The notes below the pieces were generated by a model. That model saw only the letters and a program-made list of their open reading frames with translations, was not told the DNA's origin and did not search any database. From Pogonophryne albipinna (lineage: Eukaryota; Chordata; Actinopteri; Perciformes; Artedidraconidae): DNA of 64,000 bases. Below are positions 11,899 through 25,500 of the stretch, piece after piece (the stretch's first letter is position 1; the number at the start of each line of letters is the position of its first letter). The position numbers and the translations under genes are program-made. The stretch is taken from positions 448,001-512,000 of the forward strand of contig JAPTMU010000112.1 in assembly GCA_028583405.1 (NCBI GenBank). Reading direction: 5' to 3'.

Positions 11899-14800
11899 AT
11901 TGTTCTTGAAGGTAGGGGTAGGTCATTTTGGAGAAACCAGCTCGAGTGAGCTAGAATTAGAAAATACACAACCGGGGGGGGGGGAACTTCCTCACAGAGC
12001 CCCTCCTCCAGCACACATGAACGTGCTCACATGACCAAAAGAGGGCACGAGATAAGTTTGTGCACAGATCTCTGGCTGTAGGCGTCTGACTCCCGCACAG
12101 CGGCGGCATTCGTTTCTTGACTGGCGCTCCGGAAGGATGGCGGTAAGTTGTCACAGGCGTCTCTTGGCCATTTTTCTTTTTTGCAAGGTGACTTGGTAAG
12201 TGGAAATTACTGTCTTTTTAATTAGTTTTGAGCATATTTCTATTTTCACCTAATTCCACCCCCCACTATCTGCGGGCCTCATAGCCAAAAGGAAGGGGGT
12301 GGAGAAAGGGGGGAGAGGCCTGGGCTGGGAGGGGGCTGGACAGTCTCACGCATAACTTCAAAGAGACACCTAGTTTAACATCAAAGGCTTATAACACACC
12401 AGTGTGAAATCACACTGGTGTGTTATAACACCTCACATCAAAGGGCAAAACATCAAAGGCTAATTAGATTATACAACCCTGAGGGGACCAGACAGCATAA
12501 CTTCAAAGAGACTGCCTTAATCAACACATCAAAGAATTAGACAACAAAAGCACTACACAGGGGGGCTTTTCACACCTACCTGTTATAACAACTCACATCA
12601 AAGGCTTAGACTACAAGGGGTGTGAGGGGACAGGGGCCAGACAACATAACTTCAAAGAGACTGCCTTAATCAATACATCAAAGAATTAGACAACAAAGGC
12701 ACTACACAGAGGGGCTTTTCACACCTACCTGTTGTAACACCTCACCCCTCACATCAAAGGGTCTCGAACAATGGGAGGCGGGACTTAGCTCATTTGCATA
12801 ATTGGGGGCGTGTCACCTGTCACTTTTTATGCATACTAATGAGACTAAAGCGGTATCATTAATACTACTGACCACCTCTCCACTTTTTTAATCGCTCTAG
12901 CTATATTCTCCATTACATACGGGGCATGTCTTCCCTCATCCAAATAGCCCCATCATCTGCGCATTGAGCCGGTTGGATGCATGTGTCTCAGCATGTAAAT
13001 ATGTCATTAATCATGATGTTAAACAATATTGGACTAACTGCACTCCCTTGGGGAATACCATTTTCTATTTCAAAATAATTGGAAATATCTGCTCCAACCT
13101 TTACTCTAAATGTCCTGTCTGTTAAAAAGGCCTTTACCCAATTGAACATTCTCCCTCCAATACCCATTCTACTCAATTTGATCAGTAACCCATCCCTCCA
13201 CATAGAGTCATACGCCATTTCAATATCAAAGTACACTATTGCCATTATCTCTTTCATTTTCAGTGTTTTTTCCACATCATTACTCACTCTTACATTACAT
13301 GTTACTAAAGCATCTATTGTGGACCGCCCTTTACGAAATCCGCTCTGAAAACTACTCAGCAGCCCTTTCTGTTCCAGTACATGTGAGAGCCTACGGACAA
13401 TGATCTTTTCCATCCATTTACATAGGTGAGATGTAAGAGCTATTTGTCTGTAGTTACTAAGGTTAGCTGTATATTTTCCTGGCTTATTGAATGGTAGCAC
13501 GACTGTTGTTTTTCACACACTTGGTATATCTCCTTCTCTCCAGATTTTATTAAAAAGACTCAGCACCATTGTCATAGTCTCCATAGGTAACAATCATAAC
13601 ATAGCTGGTCTTGTACAGGGGCTGTATATCCTGTACCTTGTAAGTCTATTTTGAGTTCTGACATTGTAAATTCCACATCAAGAGCTGACCTATTATCCTG
13701 TCTCTTCTCCTTCACGTTTTCATTCTCTGCTAGTAACTGCTGTTTTTGCTGCCTATGAATATCACTGAGATGCTCCCCACTATGTACTGTTGCAAGTGTC
13801 CTTCCTAACATATCTGCCTTCTCTTTATCTGTCACTGCCAGCCTCTCCCCATCAACCAAAGCTGGAATTTTAATGGGTTTCCTTTTCCCACTCATCTGCT
13901 TAAACATGGAGCAGACATCACCTAATTTAACTCCTCTGCCAATGGTAGAACACAATTCTCTCCATGTTCTCTTTTTTGTGTATTTGATTGTCCTTCGAGC
14001 AGCTGCCCTTTTCCTTTGATACTCTATAACATTGTTTTGTGTCATGTTTTTCTTTAATTCTCTAAATGCATAATTTCGCTCTTTAATAGCCCTGCTGCAT
14101 TCCTCATTCCACCATGGCACCACTTTCTTCCTACCCTTGGTTGTTGTTTTGGGTATACTGTTCTCTGCTGCATTTAGTATATGTTGCGTTATTTGGCTTG
14201 TAATTACCTCTATGCTTCCCTCTGATGTTAGCAGGTGTACCGACTCCTCACACCATATCCTACATTTCCCCCAATCAGCTTTAGCAAAGCACCACCTGGT
14301 TATTACACCTCCTTCCTGTTCCTACAGTGGAGTTATTCAAAACAAGCTATTCGCATGTATGAACCAAACAGTTTGACACTAATGTCAGATCCAGGCATGA
14401 AACTTTCCCCCTGTGCACATCTACTCTTGTGCCATGTCCATCATTAAGGCATACTAGTGTTCTTTCCTCCAGCATTTCTTCCACTATATTTCCGTTACTG
14501 TCTGCATGGTTGCCGCCCCATAGACTGTTGTGTGCATTGAAATCACAACACCATATTTCCTTCCTATGTTTATTGCCTGCATTTCTTTAAAGTGGACCTA
14601 TCATGCTATATTTGAACAATATATTGTAGGGCCATACCGAGATAAAGGTACCAAACAGATCCTGCATTTTAGCCATGCCTCATTTCGCTCTATTTGCTCT
14701 TTCCAGCCCTGTTTTTGCAGGGGGCTGATTCTGTGAGCTGCAGCTGACCACGCCCGCCTGCAGGAGAGGGGAGCGTGCTTTGAGATCAGCTGCTGGGCTG

Positions 14801-16162
14801 TCAGAAGAGGGGGAGAAAAAGAGATCTCCGTCCTCTGTGTTTTATTCTTATATGATTATATAGAGTCATTATTCATTTGTTTTAAAGCTCAATAAATAAC
14901 AAAGAAGACCTTTGACCGGCACTTTTCTAAATTTGTCCGGAAGATTTAAACTTTAACGGACATTTTGACCGGCGAAAAAAAATCTAACTGAAACTCTGCC
15001 GCACGGTCCCCTCGTCCCTTAGAAGAGGTGGAGAGGTGGGTGTTTGTCATCTGCTGGTGGACTACCGGAGAGAATTACAGTGCTTGCCTCGATGGGGAGA
15101 GATTGCAATGAATAACAGCAGCAGGAGCAAACGCTTGCCTCGGAGAGGGAGAAAAAGAGCCACAGCGGAGAATAAACAGAAGGGCAACCATGGCAACCAT
15201 GCAAAGGAAGTCTTCTTCGCTGCTTTTGTGGCAGAGTACAGCGCCACTTACAGGCCTGGCATATGTACTACAGCATATCCAGCGCTTTCGAGCGGCAATG
15301 GCCGGCCGTGGCCCAACCCCACATTCCCCTGATAGGTGGAGAGTTGGCCATATAGGCGGAGCTCCTCGTTCCTGACGTCAGAGCATTTTCAAATCTGTAT
15401 CAGTCTGTATCAGATCCATTGCAGCCCAGTTTTTAGAGATTTGGGTATGGAGGAAAAGAGAGAGGGTTGTGTTTTCTGACACTTGGCGAGTTCCCTGACA
15501 CACCGGGGACACATATTCATGTATAAAAGACGTACAAAAGTGCATTTTGCATGATAGGTCCCCTCTAACTTTATCTCTGGTAGAATTCTGATCAGGCATT
15601 AGCTCCGCCTCCTCCTCTTTTCTTTTTTTTCAAACTAAGGACCCAAAATCCGCGTTTCTCTAACAGGGCTGCAAAAGAGGGGTATGAGCAGTATGAGGCA
15701 TGGCTTCAATGGGTGAACTGTTTGGTATTTTAAGCAAAAAACTTCACAGACATGTTTTGTATAGGTATGGCCCTACAATATATTTTTCCAATAGAGCATA
15801 ATAGGTCCACTTTAATTTACATCAGAATCAGAATTCTTTTTCTTTTTTTAATGATTTTTTTTTAAATCTTTTTTTTTTTTAATAATGTTTGAGAAGCCCT
15901 GCTCTATATCATCAGGGGATTGCACCTCCCTACTGTATATGCCACACCATCTTTGAGAAACGTGACACACCCTCCACCATTTTGATTATTAACTCTATCA
16001 TGCCTTATACAGCTAAATCCCGGAATGACAAAGTCTAATTGAGGTCGTAACTAGATTTCTTGCACACATATTACCTCAGGGACTACCTCTAGATCATATA
16101 TATATTTCTTGAATTATTTACCATTAGCTATGAGGCTTCTTGCGTTCCACTGTAGTATCAAT

Positions 16163-16222
<60 letters not shown>

Positions 16223-19200
16223 GTTTATTTATATAGCCCAATATCACAAATGTTACATTTGTCTCAGTGATCTTCACAGTGTGTACAGAATATCAGTATG
16301 ACAATACGACACCCTCTGTCCTTAGACCCTCACATCGTACAAGGAAAAACCTCCAGAGAAAACCCCACAGTTTAAAGGGGAAAATGGGAGAAACCTCAGG
16401 GAGAGCAACAGAGGAGGGATCCCTCTCCCAGGACGGACAGACGTGCAATAGATGCCGTATGTAAATCGAAAAGATAATACATTTACAACATAGGTATTCC
16501 AAATGTTTGGAAATGCATGTGTCTATAATAAGAAGATGAATCCACGAGGATGTCAGCAATCTTGTGGGAGCCATCAGTGAAGTAGTATGGTGAGAGTCTG
16601 GCAGGACCGCAGAGACAGGTTCAGCCACGACTCGAAGTCCAGGACTCAGATCCAGTGCTCAGGATAGAGGATCCAGGACACACGACCACAGCAACATGAT
16701 TAGCCTCGACTCAGGATCCCGGCGTATATATGGACACAAAAAAGAAATTTGGGGAAACTGGGTTATTCGGAACATGAGAGTACACAGGTACAAACAGCCA
16801 GAAAGACGGAGTAAGGTGCCCCCCTCAACAGTCCAAGCCTATAGCAGATAAACTAACGTGTCTACATACATGCACTCCCTCAGGATAGGTTGATGGAAAA
16901 GGGTAGCAAGTAAGAAGTAGGAAACAGAGGTGGAGAGGCACACACAGGGAAAAAGGTCCCCATTGGAACCTGAATTTGTCAGAGGTAGGAGTAGGTCTGT
17001 GGCCACGTTCCACACACCCCGGCCGGGCTAGGCGTTCTCTGCAACCTGTTACCCTCTAATAAACCTCGAGAGGTCATAGAGGGGAAAGGTTTGGATAAAG
17101 TTTTAAATATAAGATCTAAGTTTTTAGGATTTAAGTGAAAGAGTAAGAACTAAAATGTATAGGTGAAGAGGCACAACGTATCTACGTCAATGCACTCTTA
17201 TTAGATTATTTTTATTTTATCACTATAAGCTTTATCAAAAAGGAAGGTCTTAAGCGTACTCTTAAAAACGGATAGGCTGTCTGCCGCCCGAACACAAACT
17301 GGAAGCTGATTCCACAAATGTGGAGCTTGATAAGAAAAGGCTCTGGCTCCAGTGGCGGATTTAGGATTGTAGGAGATCCGGGGCTTAGCCCAGGAGTTGT
17401 TTGGGGGGGGGGGGTGCAGGGGTACAGTGCTATTATTGAAGTTATTTTTTTAAATATTGAAGTTGAAAGCATCAATCTGGTGCACTGTGAGAGCAACATT
17501 AACCCTACCTTAATAACACCTTAAAGCGGAAAAAAGGAACTGGAGAACACTCATTAACACCCTTTAATGAAGCAAACTAATGCCTTAACTCACTCAAACA
17601 GTTGTTTACTTATTAAGGTGAAACGAATGTGCGTAGAGTTTTAAAGGATGCGGATAGTCTCACCTTGATTCTGGCGCATTGCTTATCGTTTTATAGATCT
17701 ATTCTCATCCACCATCTTTGTTTGTGACGTAAAAAATGTGTAAGAGTCATGTTTCTGAATCGGACACTCTGAGTGGATGCAGTCACAGCCAATCGGAGTC
17801 TGATTCAGAGGGTTGCCTGTCAGTTCCGTTGTTATGTGTACTGAAACGAGAGCCGGTATAATTCCACGTGCGAAAATAAAAATTGGAATACGTTATTTTA
17901 GTGTCTTAAAAGTAGACTGAGGTATGAAGGATTAACGTTACATCTTAGGATAATTTTTAGTCATGTTCTGTATACATACTAACATATAAGGGTATACTTA
18001 GTGTGGTTACTCCATGTTTACTAACTATAACATTAACGTTACATCACTCTTTTTCACTTCTTACTCAATCAGCCAGAGTGCAGATATCACCATTCGATTC
18101 ACAAACCTGAAACATCATCCATTTCTTCACTGCTGGTGATGACATTGTTGTCAGCTGCTGATACTGCTGCTGCTGCAGCTTGTGGCGCCTGCTTCAATGA
18201 CAATAACTTTCTAATATCCATAACTGTATAGGCTATTAGCTTAACCTCTTAAGCCCGAGGGTCTCCCCAGTGGACCCCCCCCACAGTTTTTTTACGAGAC
18301 TATGTCTCAGGGCTTCTTAACATTTATGAAACTATTAATGTTCCATACCCTTTTAATGCTAAGAAACTCCGCTAACTGACAATGTGAACCATTTTTAGCT
18401 AAAAGAAACACAAGAGTAATACCAAGCCTTTGAATTAGCATGGAGCGAAAAAATGCTAACTAATGCTAACGGATTTTGCACAGCACTCACGGTAGAAATG
18501 CCCTTATTACTTATCGTAACTGCACAAACAAGATATACGATTTAAAGCTGAGACTCCACAGATTCCAGACATATAATATCATCACTGTACGCCCCCGAAT
18601 TGCGGAGCTATCAGCCAGAAAAGAGAACGTAAACAACATCCGGTTTAAAAAATATTACAATAATTTCGTCTTACCTTTTTTGATTTGTGATCAAAAGTTG
18701 TGTTCACCGGAATAAAAACGCCGCTCAAGGTTAATCCAATGTCTTTGTGTCACGTAGAAATTTTGACTGATAATCCTTCATCATATTTATGGCAATATAC
18801 TGGGTATAAAATGTTGCCGTCCAGGCGTACACTTTCAGATATGCTTTGTTCGCTTCTCTATTACGTCCGCTATGGTAATTTTTACGTTGATTTGGGAACT
18901 GCCCATCGATTCTATTGGTTCTGATGGTTAAGAAAAAGGTGTAAATCACACGAATCGACCAATGGGTTCCAGAGATATGGTCCTGCGTAAAGTATAAAGA
19001 ATGCCAGCCAGTTTAAGTACATTACGCAGCCGACTTCATTTATTGTTTACTCCTAACAAGCAGGCATTACAGCAGAACCCAGAGCACACGGAGCACAGAG
19101 CGGACAGCAGATAACGGAATTGCAGTTTTATTGCTTATAGATTATCAGAACATTTCAAAGGGGACACAGCCACATTGGATATTAACCTATGGATTAACTA

Positions 19201-22200
19201 CATCATCGTTTTTATCGTTTTAATGCCATTGAAGACCAGTTTAGATCAGGCAAAGAGGAAGGTAAGCCATTAGCCTAGCGCATGCTAGAACCTAACTCCA
19301 CTTGTTTTAATGTACGTTTTTGTTGATAACGTCGCAAGTTTGTATCTTTCAGTGTTGAGGTGTGCACCGTTAGATTCTGTGTCTTTACGATCAAAAACGA
19401 TGTGTTGGATGTGCAGCTAGGATAAGTAATAAGGGAGCTAGGATAAGTAATAAGGGAGCTAGGAGTGATTTTCGGTGCAGTAATAGATTAGCATTTTTCG
19501 CTCGGGGCTAATTCAGATGCTCACTGTTAGCATTGTGTTTTTTTGAAAAAATAAATGAAAAAGATCAGTTAAATGAGTTTTTCCCCGTTATATGGATATA
19601 AAATATTCATAGTTTATTAAATAGTAAGGTTCCTTAGACGTTGTTTCCTGCAAATGACGCGATATCGGTCCGTGGGGCCTATAAGTGCTATATAAATAAA
19701 CTTGCCTTGCCTTGCCTAAGAGGATAAAGAGTATGTTCTTATATATATTTTTTTTTTTTTTTTTTTTTCACAACAGTTGTATTTGGATGGAATGAATACC
19801 TATAGTGAAAATTCAAAGTAATAAAATGATTTTTACAGTGAAAAAGTTCAAATGGAACTGATGGTTCCCAAATTACCCAGAGGTGAGTCCGCCTGGACTT
19901 TATTTTTCTAAACCTCTCTAAAAAGGTCAAATTTAACTTGTTTTGCATCAATCTTGATACAGGGTACTTATTATATGTTATAGTTTGGATTCCTAAAGCT
20001 TTTAGTCTACTAACCCATCATTCAAGGGTGGTTTTTACTATAAGTAATGGGTTTTTTTTAGGCGGACATTAGAATTTACATGTTTTTACTATGTTCCATC
20101 TGAATTTACTTTAAAATAAAAACATCTATATTGATTCTGACACTTCTACATCCAACTCACAGATGTAACCTTGCTTTGAGAGAAAGGATGATTAATTTAC
20201 CCCTTTTAGAAGTGAAGATATAGTCTTTGTTGTGTTAGTGGCATTTTCGAGCCTGAAACCTGAAAAACAGGCTCAGGGCTTAAGAGGTTAAAACTCGTCA
20301 GGCACTAGGAAGGATCACTTCTACTTCAGGGCAGGCTACGCAGTACGCAGGCTAATGTCCCGCAGCGGATGCCTCTCTGGTGGACTCCGGTACTGCACAT
20401 TACTCCCGAGACGTTTTAAAAAAAAAAAAAAAAAATGTTTTAAGTGAAACATCCGGGGCTTTTCAGAAAACATCCGGGGCTTGAGCCCAGGTAGCCATCC
20501 CCTAGCGCCGCCACTGTCTGGCTCCCATTGTACTTTTAGAGACTCTAGGAACAACCAACAACCCTGCATTCTTGGAACGCAATGCCCTAATAGGACAGTA
20601 GGGTATAATGAGTTCTTTAAGGTAAGATGGCGCCCTCATTAAGGGCTTTGTAGGCGAGAAGAAGAATTTTAAATGCTATCCTGTGTTCTATAGGGAGCCA
20701 GTGTAAGGCAGCCAGAACAGGAGTAATGTGGTCCCTTTTCCTAACTCTGGTTAGTACACGAGCTGCAGCATTTTGAATCAGCTGAAGCGACTTGACTGAC
20801 TTCTTGGTACTCCCTGATAATAAAGAGTTACAATAATCCAGCCTATAAGCAACAAATGCATGGACTAGTTTCTCTGCATCGTTTTGAGGCAAGATATGCC
20901 TAATTTTGGCAATGTTGCATAGATGGAAGTAGGCGGTCCTTGAGATTGATTTTATGTGGGCGTTAAAGGATAAATCCTGATCAAATATAACACCAAGATT
21001 CCTTACAGTCTCACTGGAGGCCAAATTAATGCCATCCATAACTAGTATATCTTTAGATAATTTGTTTCGTAGATTCTTTGGGCAGAGTACAATAACTTCA
21101 GTTTTGGTCGTGTTTAAGGCGAGACACGGCAGGCAAAAACATCGTTTTTCAAGTACTGGTCAATTTTGAGATTTTGTGCTATTTTGATTCTATAACATGT
21201 TTTCTTTCAGGCTTTTGGAAGGAAAACGTACAAAATACACATTTAAGTGTTTATTTTACTATAGTTTGTCTATTTGCGTCTGTAGATTTCTCTTAAATTC
21301 ACCAAAAGTTAGCATTCTAACGTAACATAAAGTACCGCGGCCGCTGTGTGCACCATGTCAACAGAGATATCGCTGGAAAGCTGTGTCTCTCCTGCACAAT
21401 CTCATCGGATCCAAATATGGTCATTTCCTTTGTATCAGCAACCAATCGTGAAAGCACAAAGGGGTCTTAAACCAAGAAACGAAATCTCATTGGCTGGTGT
21501 CAATTTCTGACAACGTGATTCGTTCAGATGCGTCACGTGGTGTGCTAAAACACTTCCTGGTTAGCTTTTCCGCTCGAAATTGAAATCTCAAAATGACAAA
21601 AGAACGGCGAAAAAAACGTTCACAGAGAAGACAACAACAATTGTCACTTGCACGAAGCAAGGTTATACAAAAAACAAATGACCCCGAACATGAAATACCT
21701 TCACGGAGTGCGTCGATGTGCAAGCTATCATCCAAAGAACAGGAGGGTTTAGCTAGCGCCTCACTGCAATCTTTAAAGGTCGTTTTCTCAAATGAGTTTT
21801 TTCTCCTACTCTGAGTTCGAAATTTCAACTTCAGTAGCACGTAGAGACACCAAACCTTCCAGTTATATTCCTAGCAATATTATGAAGGCTTTTACAGAAG
21901 GGTCTGTTCATATATCATTCATAGCCTGAATTATACAACATTTTATACCTAAAAACATGGCGAAAATGGATATTTTAGGGCTGTTGACAGTATTTTCTGA
22001 TTTATGGAGTGATAAAGAGAGATATCCAATATCCCTTCTGTAAAAGCCTTAGATACTAATATGACTACAAAATGAAACAAGAACTTTGAACCTGGCTTTA
22101 TCCAAAGTTCAGATTTCGATTCCTGAAATGTGTTAAATATGTGCATATTTAATGAGATAATGGATAATTTGCATATTTAAACATGCTATCTCAGAAAACT

Positions 22201-22599
22201 TGTAATACAAAAGACAATTGCCTTATTGTAAGTAATTAACTGGAGAAATTTCTAGCTGATACCTTTAAGTTAAAAAAATTACCCTATTCACCTGGGGTGT
22301 CTCGCCTTAACATCAAAACATTTAAGGCCATCCATGTTTTTAAGTCCTTGAGGCAGTCTTGAATTTTATTTAGGTGATTGGTTTCATCAGGCTTGATGGA
22401 TAAATATAGTTGAGTATCATCCGCATAACAGTGGAAATGTACAGAATGATTCCTTATAATATTGCCTAGCGGAAGCATATATAGTGTGAACAAAATAGGT
22501 CCAAGCACTGAGCCCTGTGGCACTCCATGGCTAACTTTGGTTTGCATGGAAGATTCATCGTTGACACGTACAAACTGAGAGCGTTCGGATAGATAGTAC

Positions 22600-25500
22600 C
22601 TAAACCAGCCTAAAGCAGTTCCCTGTATGCCAACTAAGTGCTCTAGTCTTTGCAATAGGATATCATGGTCGATAGTATCAAATGCAGCACTGAGATCGAG
22701 CAAAACAAGAATAGAGACAAGTCCCTTGTCTGAGGCTATTAGAATGTCATTTGTGACTTTAACCAGAGCTGTGCTATGATGTGTTCTAAAGCCAGACTGA
22801 AAATCTTCAAATAAATCATTGTTTTTTAAGTAATCACAACTGTTTTGCGACCGCTTTCTCAAGAATCTTTGAGAGGAATGGGAGATTAGAAATAGGTCTA
22901 TAATTGGCTAAAACCTCTGGATCGAGGTTGTGCTTTTTAAGAAGAGGTTTTATTACTGCAACTTTAAATGATTGTGGAACATAGCCTGATAATAAAGACA
23001 TATTCATAATATTTAATAAAGAAGTGCTCATTAATGGAAAAACTTATTTTAACAGCTTAGTTGGAATTGGGTCTAACATACACGTTGATGGTTTAGAAGA
23101 AAAAATCATAGAATTTAATTGTTCAAGGTTTATGGCTGAAAAGCATCCTAGTTTACTATCTAGTGTAATATTAGAACTTACGTTTCCGGGAGCTGTTGAT
23201 AACACTATACTGGTCAAAGGCAAGAGGTCATTAATTTTGTTTCTAAGAGTAACAATTTTATCGTTAAAAAAGCACATCAAATCATTACTACTGAGTGCTA
23301 TGGGAATAGAATGCTCAATCGAGCTGTGGCTCTCTGTCAGCCTGGCTACAGTGATGAAAAGAAATCTTGCATTATTCTTATTCTCATCTATTGATGAAGA
23401 GTAGTAAGCTGCTCTCGCTTTACGCAGTGCTTTCTTATATTCATTGAGAGTAATATGCCAAATTAAACGAGATTCTTCAAGTTTAGTGGAACGCCATATC
23501 CTTTCAAGTTGTCTCGACTTTTGCTTTATTTTGCGGGTATGTGCAGTACCACGATTAAGGATCTAACCCTCATCCTGAATTTCATTTTCCCCAGCTCCAT
23601 GTATAGCTGGTTGACATGAGGAGAGTCAATGTACAGTTTATGCAAATCCGGCAAAATAACAGTCCAATGCTACCGTTTCTTTATGTTTCCGAGTTTTCCG
23701 ATTCTCTCTGAGTTATCTGCAACGCGTCTCCGACTTCAATTCCTTCTTCCGGTCTGCAATCCACATCACGTCACATCAAGGTGGAACGCTCTTCCCACAA
23801 CTGTAAAGGAAAGTAAAACTATACTTACCTTCAAAACCTCTCTTAAAGAGCACCTTCGGGGGAGAGCATTGCAAAACTGGCCCCGGTAATGGTACAAATC
23901 TCAACCTGTCATACAATGGGCAGCTTCCCCCCCCCCCCCCCCCCCCCCCCATCTATGTATATACTCTCATTTTAGACTCTGTTACTAACTGTATATCTGT
24001 AGACTTGGTATGTCTTAAATGTCCGGTTAGGATGTATTAGAACGAAATCTAAAATGAAAATTGTAAATAAGCAATCTGTATGTAAAAAACCACCTGTATG
24101 TAAATTGTAAATAAGCTATCTGTATGTCAAATATGTCTTATATGTCTTAAATGATATGATGAATTGGAAATGGGGGACCCTGATGTAAACAGACGAAAGT
24201 CTTTCTCTGGTCTGCATCCCCTTAACAATTGTATGTTTTGAGCTGTACTGTACTGTACCCAATATACAAGCTGTTAATAAACTTTTCAATCAATCAATCA
24301 ATCAACGCCAGCCCGACTCGCTTAATCCAGCCCGGACGTTGCATTACCGCCTACTAGCCTACTGGATAAATAATAAAACCGCCCTTTCTTCGTTACTGTA
24401 CTGTACTTATACATCTTTCTGGTATCAATACTTCACTTCGTACTCCACTACTTATTGTTCTGAGGACCTTTTACTTCTTACATTTGTAACACAATCACCT
24501 GTAATTTCTACTTCTTACATTATTAAAACAGGTTTGTTACTTTAGTTTTAATCTGTATTTGGTGGCATGATCATTATTATTTAGAGTTTTCAGCGTTGCT
24601 GACATTAACAGTTTCTAATAATAGGAAAAACAATAATATGCAACCAACCTTGATGAGAGGGGTGCGCGCGAAGAAGAAACCAAACATGTAGGCCATAATG
24701 TTGTTACAGATCACACAGGAAATAGGCACAAGGAACCTGTGAGAAGAGTTAACATGAGACTCATAAATAAGAGACTTAGAGAAAGCAAGTTTTGTATAAC
24801 AAGGCATGTATGAATGTATTTGGATTTGTCTTGCCAATAAACACGGTAAACATAGTTGGTACAGTTTTTTTTATTTAAATGCAATGAGGTACAGTTTTAG
24901 TATAATATGAAAAGTGTTAAAGTTTATTGAAATGGTAAAACACAGTCAATCAATCAATCAATCAATGTTTATTTATATAGCCCAATATCACAAATGTTAC
25001 ATTTGTCTCAGTGGACTTCACAGTTTGTACAAAATATCAGTATGACAATACGACACCCTCTGTCCTTAGACCCTCACATCGTACAAGGAAAAACTTCCGA
25101 AGAAAACCCACAGTTTTAAAGGGAAAAATGGGAGAAACCTCAGGGAGAGCAACAGAGGAGGGATCCCTCTCCCAGGACGGACAGACGTGCAATAGATGCC
25201 GTATGTAAATTGAAATGATAATACATTTGCAACATAGGTAGTCCAAATGTTTGGAAATGCATGTGTGTATAATAGGAAGATGAATCCACGAGGATATCCA
25301 TCCAGGACCTATGATCCATGACCACAGCCACGACTCAAGATCCAGGGCTCGCGATGCAGGACACAGGACCGCAGAATCATCCATGACTCCGGCTCCCAGC
25401 GTATATAGACACCAAAAAGAAAGAAATTTGGGGAAGCTGGGTTAATCGGAACATGAGAGTACACAGGTATAGACAGAGAGAAGGAAGAAGTAAGATGTCC